The translations under genes and the position numbers were made by a program. Shown piece after piece: positions 14,943 to 28,300 of a DNA stretch of 64,000 nucleotides (the first letter of the stretch is position 1; every line of letters begins with the position of its first letter). The stretch comes from Neodontobutis hainanensis (taxonomy: Eukaryota; Chordata; Actinopteri; Gobiiformes; Odontobutidae): contig JALDNG010000403.1 of the NCBI GenBank assembly GCA_024349245.1, positions 62,001 to 126,000 on the forward strand. The letters run 5' to 3'. A model generated the notes under the pieces. It searched no databases, was not told the origin of the DNA, and saw nothing but the letters and a program-made list of their open reading frames with translations.

Positions 14943-14948
14943 AATAAA
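14943..14948 (+). terminator. Poly(A) signal of gene A
   Basis: AATAAA lies 24 bases after the TGA stop codon of gene A, in a run of A/T-only sequence. Position and motif match a canonical eukaryotic cleavage/polyadenylation signal, but AATAAA is frequent by chance in DNA this AT-rich, so the support comes from placement only. Confidence 0.4.
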
Positions 14949-15479
14949 TACATATATTAATATATAAATATACTATCTTCATTTTCATTTTTAAATGTTA
15001 TGTTATAACATAAAGGAAAGCATTCAAGTATGTTAGGACAATAGCCACAAGTGTTTTAAGTAATTTTTCAACGATTCCTAAGTTTATTATAAATCTTATA
15101 GTTTATGTGTTTTTGAAAAAGAATTTAGCGATTTTTAAAATTAAATTGTATACTTGTATCGAGTTTGACTTTCACTATTTTATTCTTTATTTCAATTATT
15201 TTTATCTGATAAGCTAAAAACAGTCAAAACAGATTTATCCTAATTTTATTTTACATTTTGTGTTGATCAAATAGTCACAATATAAATTTCATGATTTCGG
15301 GAATTGGTTTGTTTATTTTAATCGACGTTAATTTTCAAATATTTTTGGTTATTTATTTAATCAAATTTTTTATATCGTCAACAGAAAATATTCCAAAATT
15401 CTTTTTTGTCTTTTAATTCATTTTCACCCTATTTATTTCTTAGTATTTACAAATCTATAAATTTTAAACTTTATTCGAT

Positions 15480-15662
15480 TTGTTTAACGCAGTATTAGCT
15501 TTATTATGTCATCTGACTCGATACTTAACATATCAAAATTTCTATGAGAAAAAACATAGATTAAACAAGCTTCTAAAAAATACGATGTTTAAAAATAAAT
15601 CATATGGATCTCAGAAAATGATTTTGATATCTGCTTATATTGTTTCTTATGTAGTTTATTGA
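15480..15662 (+). pseudogene. Segment resembling the small ORF downstream of gene B
   Basis: An open frame of 60 codons that has TTG where the counterpart at 32854 has ATG; both then read TTTAAC. It lies 561 bases after the stop of gene A, while the counterpart lies 505 bases after the stop of gene B. Similarity between the predicted peptides is loose: R-Y-L versus R-Y-F, then a K-S-Y followed by a hydrophobic stretch ending V-Y. It may be decayed flanking sequence carried along when the gene A/B unit was duplicated, or conserved 3' flank without coding function. No known family. Confidence 0.25.
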
Positions 15663-16909
15663 TATTATGTTCTTGAATTCTTACATAGATATTATTGAAT
15701 AGTTAAACCTTTACATTATTACATTCATAATTTTTAACTGTTAAAATTCGAATTATTTTTTGTTTTTTATTCAATCTGAACATTATCTTAACTACGGGAG
15801 AAAGACAATCTATATATATATAGTAACTGATGTAAATATTTTTTAGAATTAACAGTAACATAAATGAGATAAATTATTTGCGAAAGATTTCATTTCTTCT
15901 TTCAAATTACTTAATTTTATAAATCTTAAATAAATAAAAGTGAATTGTGGTTATATTCTATAAATAAATTTTAAAATTAGCCAATTTTTTTTCATAGATA
16001 TGAAAAAATAAATTAGATTTTATTTTGACTCATGCTGATTTCTTGAAAAAAAATTTAAATTTACGAAGAAATTTAATGAATTAAATGATGAATAAATAAA
16101 ACAAAGAAATAAATATAAAACTGGCGTATTTATTTTAAATTTTAATTTTCTTAAGCACAACCATTAAAATTAACAGTTACAAGTTTCATCAATTATTCTA
16201 ATCTTTTATATACAGCTAGAATAGTGTAAGGTTAATTTGGAGAATGTAAGCCTCTGAATGAAAATCCAAATAAATAAGAAAACAAAAAAGATTTTTAAAA
16301 TTAGAAAAAACAATAATCCACAAAACAACCTACGACTATGATTTCAGCTTCCCTATCACGTTCTTATCAATTAAAATTCAATTTTAAAAACTTATATTGG
16401 TTCTTTTGGTCAAAAAAGCTCATTGATTATATGATGTATTTTTCTGGTTTCAGGATAGAAAAATTAAGTTCTTTTTATGAAGGATATTTTATCAACCTGA
16501 TAATCTGATTCAAACCATATCATTTTTATTTGAACATGTCAAACAAGAATGTGCCTATTTTCAAAAAGAGTATGTTAGATAGATTAATATAATACCTAGT
16601 ACATACTGGTTTAAACTAATACGATTTTTTAGGACTTGAAATTTAACTGTTTGCTTTTAAAAATAATTAATTGTCGTGTATAAAAACATAGAACGAAGAC
16701 AGTTCCTATTATTAGTATATTTAATTAAAATACATAGTTCAACTTTTCCTCTCATTGATATACGTTTAATTATCACAAAATATTTCTTTTTGTTTAAATT
16801 CTGTATTTTGCAAAAATGTATTAACTATTTTCAATCATGTTTCGAAGCATTATTTAGCTTATCTATATCTTAATGTATAACTTTGTATATTAGGTATAAA
16901 CGGTTCAAA

Positions 16910-17470
16910 TCTTAATCCCATTTAAACACTCCTTCCAAAATTTCAGAACTGTGTCTGGTATGTTGTTTTACTTTTATACAATAAATCACACCTGCTCATC
17001 TGCACTCTTGGAGATCTGACAAATGCGGCATTTTTTCTGCAAGAAGAAACAACTTCTCCTTGTTTATCTTAATAAATAGGAAGAGTATCCTCATTATTTA
17101 ATAATAATTACTTTTGAAACGTTCAAAACAATAACTCATCCTGTGTCGATAACATGTCAATAAACACTACAATACTCACCTTCTCTTTCTTTTGCAGAGA
17201 TAACAATCAATAATATATTATTTCAGATATATTTTGCATTCATTCATGGGAATTAATTTAGCCCAATTATGACACCGAATTTCTATTTAAGGCACCAAAA
17301 GGTTCTCTTATATATTCTCAACAATTCATTCAATAAACTTTTATGAGACTACATAAGACTAAGATAAAAAACATAAACATGTATTCTTCCAACTGTCAAA
17401 TCAAATCAATAATTTATCAACATTTTTTATTGATTTCATTTTAGTCAATGCACACTAATAAAGGAAATTC
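16910..17470. other. C-rich-strand compositional patch
   Basis: For about 550 bases the plus strand is noticeably richer in C than in G (clusters such as CACTCCTTCC and CACACCTGCTCATCTGC), unlike the strand-symmetric surroundings. There are many stops in all frames and no readable protein. This could be decayed exogenous or transposon DNA with residual strand bias, or a transcribed non-coding stretch. No repeat structure or RNA fold was recognised. Confidence 0.2.
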
Positions 17471-19176
17471 ATGTTTGATTTTTCTGATTTAGTTTTATCA
17501 AGAATACTTGATTATTTTGATTATTATACTCATTTGGAAAAATTTTGAACCAAGTGAGTTAGAGAAAAGATTATCTTTCATTGTTAGTTAAAATTCACTC
17601 AGTTGGTGCATGTTGCTAAGGGAACCAATAAAAAACTAAATAAATCTTTTCTGACTTAAAATAAATCATTAAATCATTTTAATAAGTATCTAGTCATGCT
17701 CTAAAATATATTCAAACGACACACATAACAACCAAACAAATTAAAAGTGATATTTATGCTTTAAATAATTCCAAGAGCGTTTATTTCATTAATTTTTTTT
17801 ATTTATAAATGAAATTATTTTGTCTGATGAAATCTGATTTATGTTCAAAAATAAAAACTGTTTATGTAAAAAAGAATCATTAATTACTTTAAGAATTTTT
17901 TATTCTTAAATACAATTGATTTTTAGATTGAAACACATCGAAGGTTACTTCATTATTTTATTTCTGATAATATATATTTCGGTTTTCAGATAAAAGTATT
18001 TATATATTTTTTCAGCTTAAAAAATTGTATTATTGATAGAATAAACTAAATTTAGTTATGATTAACTGTCAAAAATAATATCTTTATACATTCTTTATTA
18101 TCATTGTTTTAATAAAATTACTATAAAATAATTTATAGTTAAATTTATTTTTTAATTTGAATCTTAAAGAATAACAAACAACATCGTTATATCGAAGTTA
18201 AAATTTGACAATAACATGAAAATATTTTTTTCTGTATTTTCATTAATTTAGGTTTTCTAGTTAAAATAGAAAATAATTTTAAAAGATGAAAATTTATAAA
18301 TATACTCTTCAGTAGTAAAGATATATAAGTCGTGTCTGTTTATTAGATAAATGAAGATAAAATAATAATACACCTGTATTAACACGATAATTCAAAAATT
18401 CATGTATCTACGCATATCCTGCTCAACTTATACGGTGCTTAATGTCGAAAAAAATATAAGGTTTTACCTGGTGGTATAAGAAATCAAATATTTCATTTTT
18501 ATATTCAAAATATTTAACGCATTTTTTATAAGTATTAACTTGCGAAATTTGGTTTATATCTAACTTTATTTTCTTATACATATTATTTTTGATTTTTTTC
18601 ACAATATGACGTTTTAAAATTTAACCAGGAAAATCAACAAATAAAATTAAGTTTTAATTTTAAAATAATCTTTGTTTTATAATAAACATAAAATTGTTTT
18701 AAAATAGGCTCATAAAAATCTAAGAGCTTTAATTAATTGAGATATAACTATTTTGGAAAACCAAGCTATTATTCACATTTACAGTCAATCTTAAAATATT
18801 TTTTGATCATACATAAATTACAAACTTCGCTGTGGTCATCCACTAACTAACATTTAAATATACATTTTTCAACCAAGAAAACACTAAAAAATAAATATAA
18901 ATTATGGAGAGATTATTATATTTATAAACCAATAAATATGTAAAAATATCACATTTACCTTTCAAATATTATCGATTTTTAAAGTTATTTATGTGTGAAA
19001 GTGTTGAGTATTAGGTTAATTTCTTTTTTAATGTGAATATTATATCGAATGTTTAGATCTACATACAATTATGTGCTGCAATTTAAATATTTACTTTAAA
19101 ATCCAAATCTTAAAAACATCATTTGATAATGAAAATAAAATAAAAAACATTCAGAAAGATACTAAAAGTGAGCAAC

Positions 19177-19383
19177 ATGAACATATTTAACAAAAGAGTT
19201 ATGTCTATAATCCAGAAATTGAAAGTCGACAATTTTATAAAATTAACGTCTTTGAGAGCTCTTTTCAAATACTGGACATTAAATAAAGAACATTTCAATC
19301 AAATTAGCTTAAATATGTTTTCTAGTTCGTCGATTAATAAGCAAAAACATGTGCCATTTCGAATTTTTAATATTATTCAATGA
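19177..19383 (+). CDS. Small hypothetical ORF, doubtful
   Basis: An ATG-initiated frame of 68 codons (starting MNIFNKRV) whose peptide is more hydrophilic and balanced (K, S, N, Q, H) than most random frames here. AATAAA occurs roughly 80 bases past the stop. There is no homolog in the window, no motif and no signal peptide, and its length is within chance expectation. It could also be one exon of a gene split by short introns, but I found no convincing partner exon. Confidence 0.15.
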   Translation: MNIFNKRVMSIIQKLKVDNFIKLTSLRALFKYWTLNKEHFNQISLNMFSSSSINKQKHVPFRIFNIIQ

Positions 19384-22300
19384 TTTTTGTAATTTTAACC
19401 TTGTCATTTAAGATAATGTTTTTATGGGTTTTCAAGCGAGTTTTAAAGTGTTATCAAGAAATAAACGGTATATTAATTATATTACATACGTTTCATTTGT
19501 TAATACGTTAATTACAAAAAAAATTTATAAATTTTATTAAAAGTTTTTAACGGTGGAGAATTATAAGGAGATATAATATTAAATGTTTTATGCATTAAAT
19601 TAAGCATTTTTTACTTTATTTTTCGAAACTATTGTTCGAAAGAAACTAATCCTATTAGTCTGGATATTTACCTCAAAATTAATCGATAGATGTTTGTGGA
19701 TACATACCAGTTTATTTATTTGAAAATTCCGTTTCATTTCATTCAGCAAAGATATTTGTCATATAATAAGAAATTCAATGTTTTAACTGACCATTTAAAT
19801 TAATTCAAAAGACATGTTGATTTATAAAAAATTTAGTCTATTGTTCTTCATTTTCTTATTTCTCCAGTAAATATATGCTGTCATGATAACCAGATAGTTA
19901 AAAAATTTTAATTTAAAAATTAAGATATCCCATCAAAAATATTTGCAAAATTTATGAAATTACCCGTCAGTTGTTGATTGAAGAATAATTCTGTTGGCAT
20001 AGTATATAAAAAGAAACATATAGAGAGATAATTTAAAGCTATATTCAATGATAATTTTCAAACAATATATGATATGAAGTAAAATAGATGTGATGTGTAA
20101 TTACAGATAAAAAAAAAGTATAGAAAAACTAATCTATGAAACAACAATGTCAAAACACAATGATCTACTGTTGATATTGTTGTTATTTTTGCGGCAAATG
20201 CAAAAATTATAATATTTTTTAGATTTAACAATACAGACTAAAAAATTTTTGTGATAATATCGAATCACGTTGAGGCATCTTTTAATTTAATCATTTATTA
20301 TCGAACATAAATTTTGTAAAATAAATAGAAAAAACCAAGAAGCGAAAGGCATTCAATTTATATTTTTTGAAACTTCTCAATTCACATAAACACAGCATAA
20401 ATCATGTGAAGTTAAAAACTATGAAATATGTGAGTGATATTTGTAAACAAATAATTTTTCATGTATTTTAAGAGATTAATTTCTACATACATTCATTCAA
20501 ATCTGTCAAATAAAATAGATTATGCAACCCAGATATTTGAAATTATGATATAGATCAAGTGAAATCTTACATTATTTATCAAATAACTAAAATATTTTTA
20601 GATACTGAGAATTTATTATTTTACACAATATTTTCGAATGTTTTATGAGGTTGTTTAACAATGGTAACTTGAAAAGTTAAGATTTATAGATTTTTGAAAT
20701 CAAAAATGCACTCATATTGAATATAGCATTTGTTTTTATTATTATTTCAATAAAACCAATTTTCATCTTATGTATTTTTCCTAATTTTTTTTATTTCACA
20801 AAAAATGTTAATTTATTCATATTATGAATCAAAGTTTCATTATTATGAAGGTCAAGAATTATCGTATCGTTTTATTATAGAATTTAAAATCATAAATTTT
20901 TAAAATGTTCATATAACTTATTTTTGCATATTTTTTAACACGTATTATTATGGTAAATTTATTGAGTTAATAAGGATATCTAACTGTTAGGCAGTATCTT
21001 TTTTATACTAGATATTTGTACGATAAAAACTCGTCAACAAAATATTTGAATTTTTACAGGTGTTGCAATATTAAGAAGTGTTTGTCTTTATGAAATTCTT
21101 ATTTTTTACATATTTTGTGGATTCAATGTAAGCCATATGAACAGAAAATAAAAGCTTCAGCATAAAAATATTTAGGAATACGTTAAGGCCTTTCAAACGG
21201 TAACTCTTGATCATTACAAACTTTTATATTCTGTAAAGGAAATAAAAATCACATGGTTTTGAGATTAAATTATTCTTTAGATTTAGAAATATACAGAAAG
21301 ATCCTCTGAAACAATACAGACCTAAGAAAGACTTTTATTTGAAGGATATATTTTGTTTACTAGAGTTGTATAAATGTATTGATTTTGATTAAATTAAAAA
21401 AACACTGTTTAAAAATGATTTATAAATAATGTTGAATGCTTTAACAATTTTATCGAAATTAAATATTAGCCAGTTTATTCATAGATTGTAGGAACATAAA
21501 ATAAATTTTCTTTCAGCATTATCGATTTCACTGATAACTCAACTTAATGACCACTTGAGATCTCTTATTTATCCTCGAAGACGAGAAATGATTTTAAAAA
21601 TTCTCAATAGGGATGAATTTTTGAGTAGAGTTAAATTTGTTTTCTTTATTTCTGTTAGAAAGTATTGAATCCAAATATTTTATTCAGAATTGGTAAACTT
21701 GATTAAGAAAATCATCGTTTATTAGATAAAACATAAGAATATTAAATCTTCAAGATTTTTCATTGTATAATAAACATGATTGGTTATTTTTCATTTTCTT
21801 ACAAATTTAGAAAATTTTAGGAGCAAAATATAGCAAAAGTTTAGAATTATGATGATATTTTTTAATTCATTGAAGTTCTCTGTAAAGTATTAAAATTATC
21901 CATAGATGATTTTTCACATAATATACTCCATGAAATGTAATTTTTGTGGTAAAAATCACTTCGTGTTGTTTTGAATAAGTTTAACAATTTTTATTAATTT
22001 GAATATTTTGCTGATCCTATAACCAACTCAAAATTTATTTTACCTTTCTGATATTGCATTGCACTTTTTTTAGAAATATATTCAAAACCTTTATGGATAT
22101 AATTGAATTCTCTCAGATTTTAATTTTTTACTTCAGATATGAAATTTTTTATAAGCGCAGATTAAGAAAAAATATTTTAATTTATTTACTCGAGAGTGGT
22201 TTGTGTTTTGATTTTGTATTATATCCTCGTTATTGCAGGCTTGTATCTAACGCTCTTAGGTTGTTTTCTGTGTAAATATAGGTGTTATATTGGTGTTTTT

Positions 22301-25300
22301 ATACAAAAATTTTCATAAATTTTTCTATTTATGATTTTTTTATTTAAATAATATAGTCCTAAAAAAAATTTAGAATTTTTAAAGAGAGAAATAATTGCAA
22401 TTTAATCCTCATCATTTAAGCTGACACATTTTTAGTAACAATAACATTTTTAATTTTTTGGATATCAAATCAATATTTAATAGCACTTAAATTGTATTAA
22501 TGTTTCATTTTTTATTTAAGAGTTAAGAATTAAGGATGTAGTAAAACCAAGAATAGAGGAAACCTAAAATGAAATTTTCATGTATTACGTGATCATATTT
22601 TGGTTGTTTAATATTATTAGACCCACAGCGCTTTGTTTCACTTATCATTAATTTACTTGAAAGATGTATATGTAACCTTTAACGTTTGATTTTGGAACTT
22701 TCAAATTACTACAATTGGAAAATGCCCTTTAAATTTCTTTTGAATAAGAGACTTATGACAAATGCCCAACTATAATATGGTCTAATTAAACAGTATCCTC
22801 TGTTTTTATTATCTCCTTTCATTTTGTCACACACATTTGCAACCAAAATATTATGTTTATAAAATTTTAAAATTGGTGAATTTATCGTAACATTACAAAG
22901 GATTTTTTTTCAATATTTTATAACAATTTATAATTGACGAGAAGGAGAATAAAAATTCCTATATTAATAAAATTTTAAATTTAGATATCTACACAACTAG
23001 TAATTTATTTTATTGAACAAACACGTGAAAATTATAAACTTCCCAAATTCAAATATATTTCAGATTATGAAATTAATAATTTAAAAAATTAATTAAATTA
23101 TTTCATGTTTTAAACAGTTGAATAACTTAGAATTATTTGATAACTATTTATTCTGTCAGTTGTTTTTCGTGCTTTTATTCTTATGTCAAATGAAAATATT
23201 CAACCGATTGAAAAATCGTATTTTTTTAATGTAGAAAATCATTAAATATCACAAAGTAATCATTTTTATCATAGATTATCAAAAGATAACTTGATTTGAG
23301 TTTGGTAAATGAAAATAATATAGTTTATTTTGATAAATATATAACATAGAATATTGTCATTATCCATGTAATTTATCATTTTTATGCCAATTCAGAAGTA
23401 ATTATCTTATGTCTCTTCTCTTTCTATTTGGATGCTACAAAAATTATTTAGTTTCTAAATTTTAAAATGAAAACAAGTTTTTTAAACTTAACTGAGATAA
23501 CCGGAAAAAATTAACTCGATTAGTTGGCTCGTTGATTTCTATGATTGATTACTTTATGTTAAGAAGCTAAAAAAGCATACCATGCATAAATTCTAACATC
23601 TATTATACATCAAAGGAATTCTTTAAACAGATAAAATGATCTTGTGATCTTCATTGAGAGTTAGTTTTGACTTAACAAAACTGATAGTTATGAAGAAATA
23701 ACTGACTTTGATGATTTTTTGTTGCGATGCCTATAACTATTATTCTCAATGAATAACATTATTTATGTAGATGATAACGCTGGAGAATTTTTCTTTTATC
23801 TAACATTCTGTATTTTTTGATGTTATACACAGTCAAAACCAAGAGCGTAGTAACATATTTTATTATGATTTAAAACATAAATAAATCAGGGGAAAAATGA
23901 CGATCAAAAACATGTAATAGGGCTGAAAAGATCCTGGCATGAAATCTATTTATATCTTTCATAACCTAAAATACAAGTTTATTGTTATATTTAGTAATTA
24001 TGATTTTCAAATGATATCCTATCTAATTTATTATTGTCAATAATTGGAGAATATTAATCCTTTCAATTTGTGAGCATGAATTTTTCCAATTGTGATTAAA
24101 ATGAATTTACAGTCAAATGTATTTCTATATTACGACAGAATAATTTAGTTATGGATATTCTTGTATTTTATGAATAAGTTTGAAGACATTTTTGACAGAC
24201 AGTTAGTGTTTAATATCATTTAAAAATATTTTTAATCATGTCATAAAATGCCGTTTTAGAAAGAAACATAACTGTTTCACAAAGAAAAAAATCACCTCAA
24301 TCAATTCAAAAAACATTTGCAATTTGAAAAAGTTTTCAATACATTAGATGAAGAGAAAAATATGTCTGGAATGTTTCGAAATATCTGATGATGCTTTTAT
24401 TCATTCGCAAAACTTCATCTCAACAAAAATTTGTCCACAATTTTAAAATAAATATATATAGATATCAACACATGAAATTTAAACCTAATAAGAATTCATG
24501 TTGAAGAGAATGAAAATCAGTAAATGCCTCCAAATACATTGCTTTTATTTTGTCTTTTTTATTCATAAATTTTTTGCATTTTTGTTGAAATACGAACGAT
24601 ACAGTCAATAAAAGCTTGCAAAAAATCCTATTCTCTCATTTATGTACGAAGTGAACACGTCAAGATATAAAAGGGGTTATTCATTCTCGGTTTTTAACGT
24701 CAATAATTTTTATCATCTGTTAGATTTGGAGGACATATCGTTATATCATTGTTTCCGATATATGGGATATATTAAGTATAAACTTCTTTTCCGTTGATTT
24801 TAAATTTCTACGATTTTTAGAATTTAACGTGAATTATCTTAAATAAGATATTTCTGATGACTCTTATTTCTTATCAACATCATTACTACAAGCTGTAATT
24901 ATGACAAACATGTTAAATATTTTAAAAACTACATAGGCTATTCGTATTTTTTGGTTAAACAACTAATTCATCGAAATGTATATTATTCAAAAAATAAATA
25001 CTTTATGTAGAAAAGGAATAAACTTTGTTGAAAAAGTAATAAAGAACGTATCAATGAATAAATATATGTTCTAATTCAGAGATATTTTATCTTATTAAAA
25101 GTAATTTTTGCCATCAATTTTTACAATTAATTAATTCGAATAATGTAAAAAGATGTGAAACACTATTTATTTTACTGAAAAGAGATATTTAAACTGATTT
25201 TGCGAAGGTGTAAAATAAATGCTTTTTCGTAACTAAACATATCGTCATACTTGAAGATCTTTGTTACTTCTGATCTGTAATGGGTGTTAAATATAATTAA

Positions 25301-28300
25301 TAGTTAATTTTTAATAAATGGATTATCAAAGTATTTTTGCATCGTTTTAAAGGTAACATCTTTCTCCTAATTTGCTCTTGATTGGATCGCACTTCACCAT
25401 GCTAAAATTAGATATTTAATTTTTAATAATGAAGTTTAAGCAATTATATCAAGGATTGTTCAAAATCAAAAGGTATTTTTTGCGATTTAAAAATCACACA
25501 TCTCAGATATTTGTTATATAGATACGTGGACGATTAATTTTTTGCATTTATGGCAGTTGCAATGTGATAAGTAATGCAATTAAAGAATAATTTTACAATC
25601 GAATATTAATTTGGTGATTAAAATAAAATGCACATTAATTTGGTATACTGCGATGCCAAAGCATAAATTTCAAAGCTTTTATGGATGAAAATTATTGGAA
25701 ATAAGATTTTGTGATGCACTTTGAGCTGCGCAATTCAAAATACAAAAAATGGATAAAAAGTATTTAATTTTTTACAATCTTAATATCTCATGTCAACATT
25801 GAAGTTTTTAAGAAAAAACTCACTTAAAATAAAAATATATAGGTTTAATTCGATATTCTTTTAATTTTGTCCTAGAATAAGTGATTACTATTTTTATGTG
25901 ATAAATTTAAACTTCAAAACTAAAAATAAATACCATCCATTTGAAATAAATGACAACGCTATCCAGAACCCTACTTGACGAAAGCATTATCAATGTTTTT
26001 GTATTTTGATGTTCTATGAGGAAATAAGACGAAAATTTGTAAAACTGTGGTATTTATTAACTTTTATTTATATATGTAAGAACATTCTGATAAATCAATG
26101 GATTTTACCAAACTGCTGATTGGATCTTAGAACTTTGAGTTTAAATGATCTAGCTAAGTTCTCTTCTCATTTATTGTTGACGCTGACTTGAAAATGGATG
26201 ATACATTAAACACTTTGTGAGAAATATAAAATCTGGTCTATTTTTTCTCAAATTCTGGATTTCTAATGCCTCTTACTCTGAAAAAAAATTACATTTAGTG
26301 AGATAAATTTAATTTGTGGGTTGGATTACACATTTATACATGAAAGCTAACCTCTTACCTTATCACATCGTACTTGACTCCAGAAACTATTTTCGAACGA
26401 TTTTATCTCTCATTCTTCTTAACGAAATATTCTTAAAATAAAGTCTCATGTAATACTCTTTAAAATTATTTTTGTAAAATTCTAAAATTTAGAAAACTTC
26501 AGTAAGTGAATTATGAACTAATTTTTGTTTTCAAGCTCCCCATTATATTTCTAATGATGATTTCTGTAGATGATTAACGAGTATTAATTAGGTAGTTTAA
26601 CACAGAAAAATATCATTATCAAACAGTGAAATATAAATATTTCTAAGAATGCAAACTATGTAATAATGATCTGAGCAAATATATATCTGAAATAGTAAAA
26701 ATTTTTTGCACAGATCTGATCCTTATCATAAATGGTTTTAATTGCCAAAAATGTTGAAATGAATGACTATGACCCATATTTTTACAAAATAATAAAACAA
26801 GAAAATGATATTTTTAACAATGCGTATCGTGTTACTATCCAGATCGTTTCCTGACATAAGATTTCAAAAGAAAAAAATATATTGTTGCTAACACCTCAAA
26901 CTTTCTCGATATTGTGAAGGATATTATCAAAAATAGTGAATTTCTATATCCTTAAAATTATAACCTGAAGGGACCAAAATCAACAAAAATTAAAATTAAT
27001 GTAGAGATCACTCAGTATTATTTGATAATCCATTCAATGCGACAATTTATTTTTAAAATTGATACATAAAATGTGTATTTTGATTTTTCTCAAAATTGAG
27101 TTAAACGTTTACTAATTGTCAATTTATACCAGAAAATCATTTTTTGTTTTTGAAGATATTAAATCTTTGAGTGGTCCTAAATTTATTTTAAATTTGATCC
27201 CAATTCATAAAATGGTCAAATAATAAATTTTTTAAAATAACTGTTTCATTAATGTTAAAATAACTATTTAATGAGGTATTAAAATTATTGATCATATTCC
27301 CTTTTGATAAATAGCTTTATTGATATGTTTTGCAGCAAAAGATAAACAAACATGTAAAATTTATTTATAAAATTTTTTTATTCATTTATTAGAATTAAGT
27401 GATAAATACTATCCTGATAATTATGAATTATTCATCCAAGTTTATTTTTATACAGTTAGTAGTTTTGAATAAAAACTTTTTTTCTGCTGAAGGTATTTGA
27501 CTTTTTTAATATTGATAAAAGTTTGGGAATTTCATTATGTGATTAAAAATAATTTTTCTATTTGTTTTAAAATTCAAAAAAGTTTGTTTTCATGCGTAAA
27601 GATGATATTGAATCTGGGTATCTTTTAATATCCTGATAATTACTAGATCAATACAAACTGATGTTAAAATTCTTTCTTGATAAAATTTTAAAAAAATACA
27701 GTTCATTTTTTATCTTTTACGTAAATAATTAATGATAGTGAAAAAATTAATATAATGCTTTCACTGTTAAACATTTAATGAGAGAGTTCTATCAATTTAA
27801 AGTTGAAATTAAAAAAATTATTGTTTGAAGTATCAAGATTTATTATTTCACTCATTTCATTCAGGATCGCCTACTATTTATAGTTTTAATATTTCCCCTT
27901 TTCTGATTGTTATAAAACAAGGTATATTCACCACAATTACAAGTATTCATTCATTCATTATCATTAAGTGGATCTTAAATTTTCTTAGCATAAACGTGCT
28001 CAGAATTTTCTCAGATATAAATGATTTACTTTACAATATCGATTTAATTGATGTCATATTTAAAATTAGATGAATGATACATACATTCATAACCATTTCG
28101 TCAAAAATAATTTAATGTTAATCATGGTGATACATGTAATTTTTCTTTATAATGGTGGGAGTTTTGGTGAACCTTAACATGATATTAGACATAAAAGCAA
28201 AAAATTTAATACAACAATAAAATATCATCAGTTTTATTGAAATGATTCAATTTAAGAATGTATAAAATAATTTTAAATGAATAAAATAATCGTGTAAAAA

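Noticed and set aside
16895..16915. tRNA T-arm-like GGTTCAAATC
   Set aside because: No matching A-box, acceptor stem or anticodon arm can be folded around it.
27825..28073. 82-codon plus-strand frame
   Set aside because: The track start is a TTG, not an ATG; the peptide is a mix of hydrophobic residues typical of AT-rich noise; no partner exons were seen.
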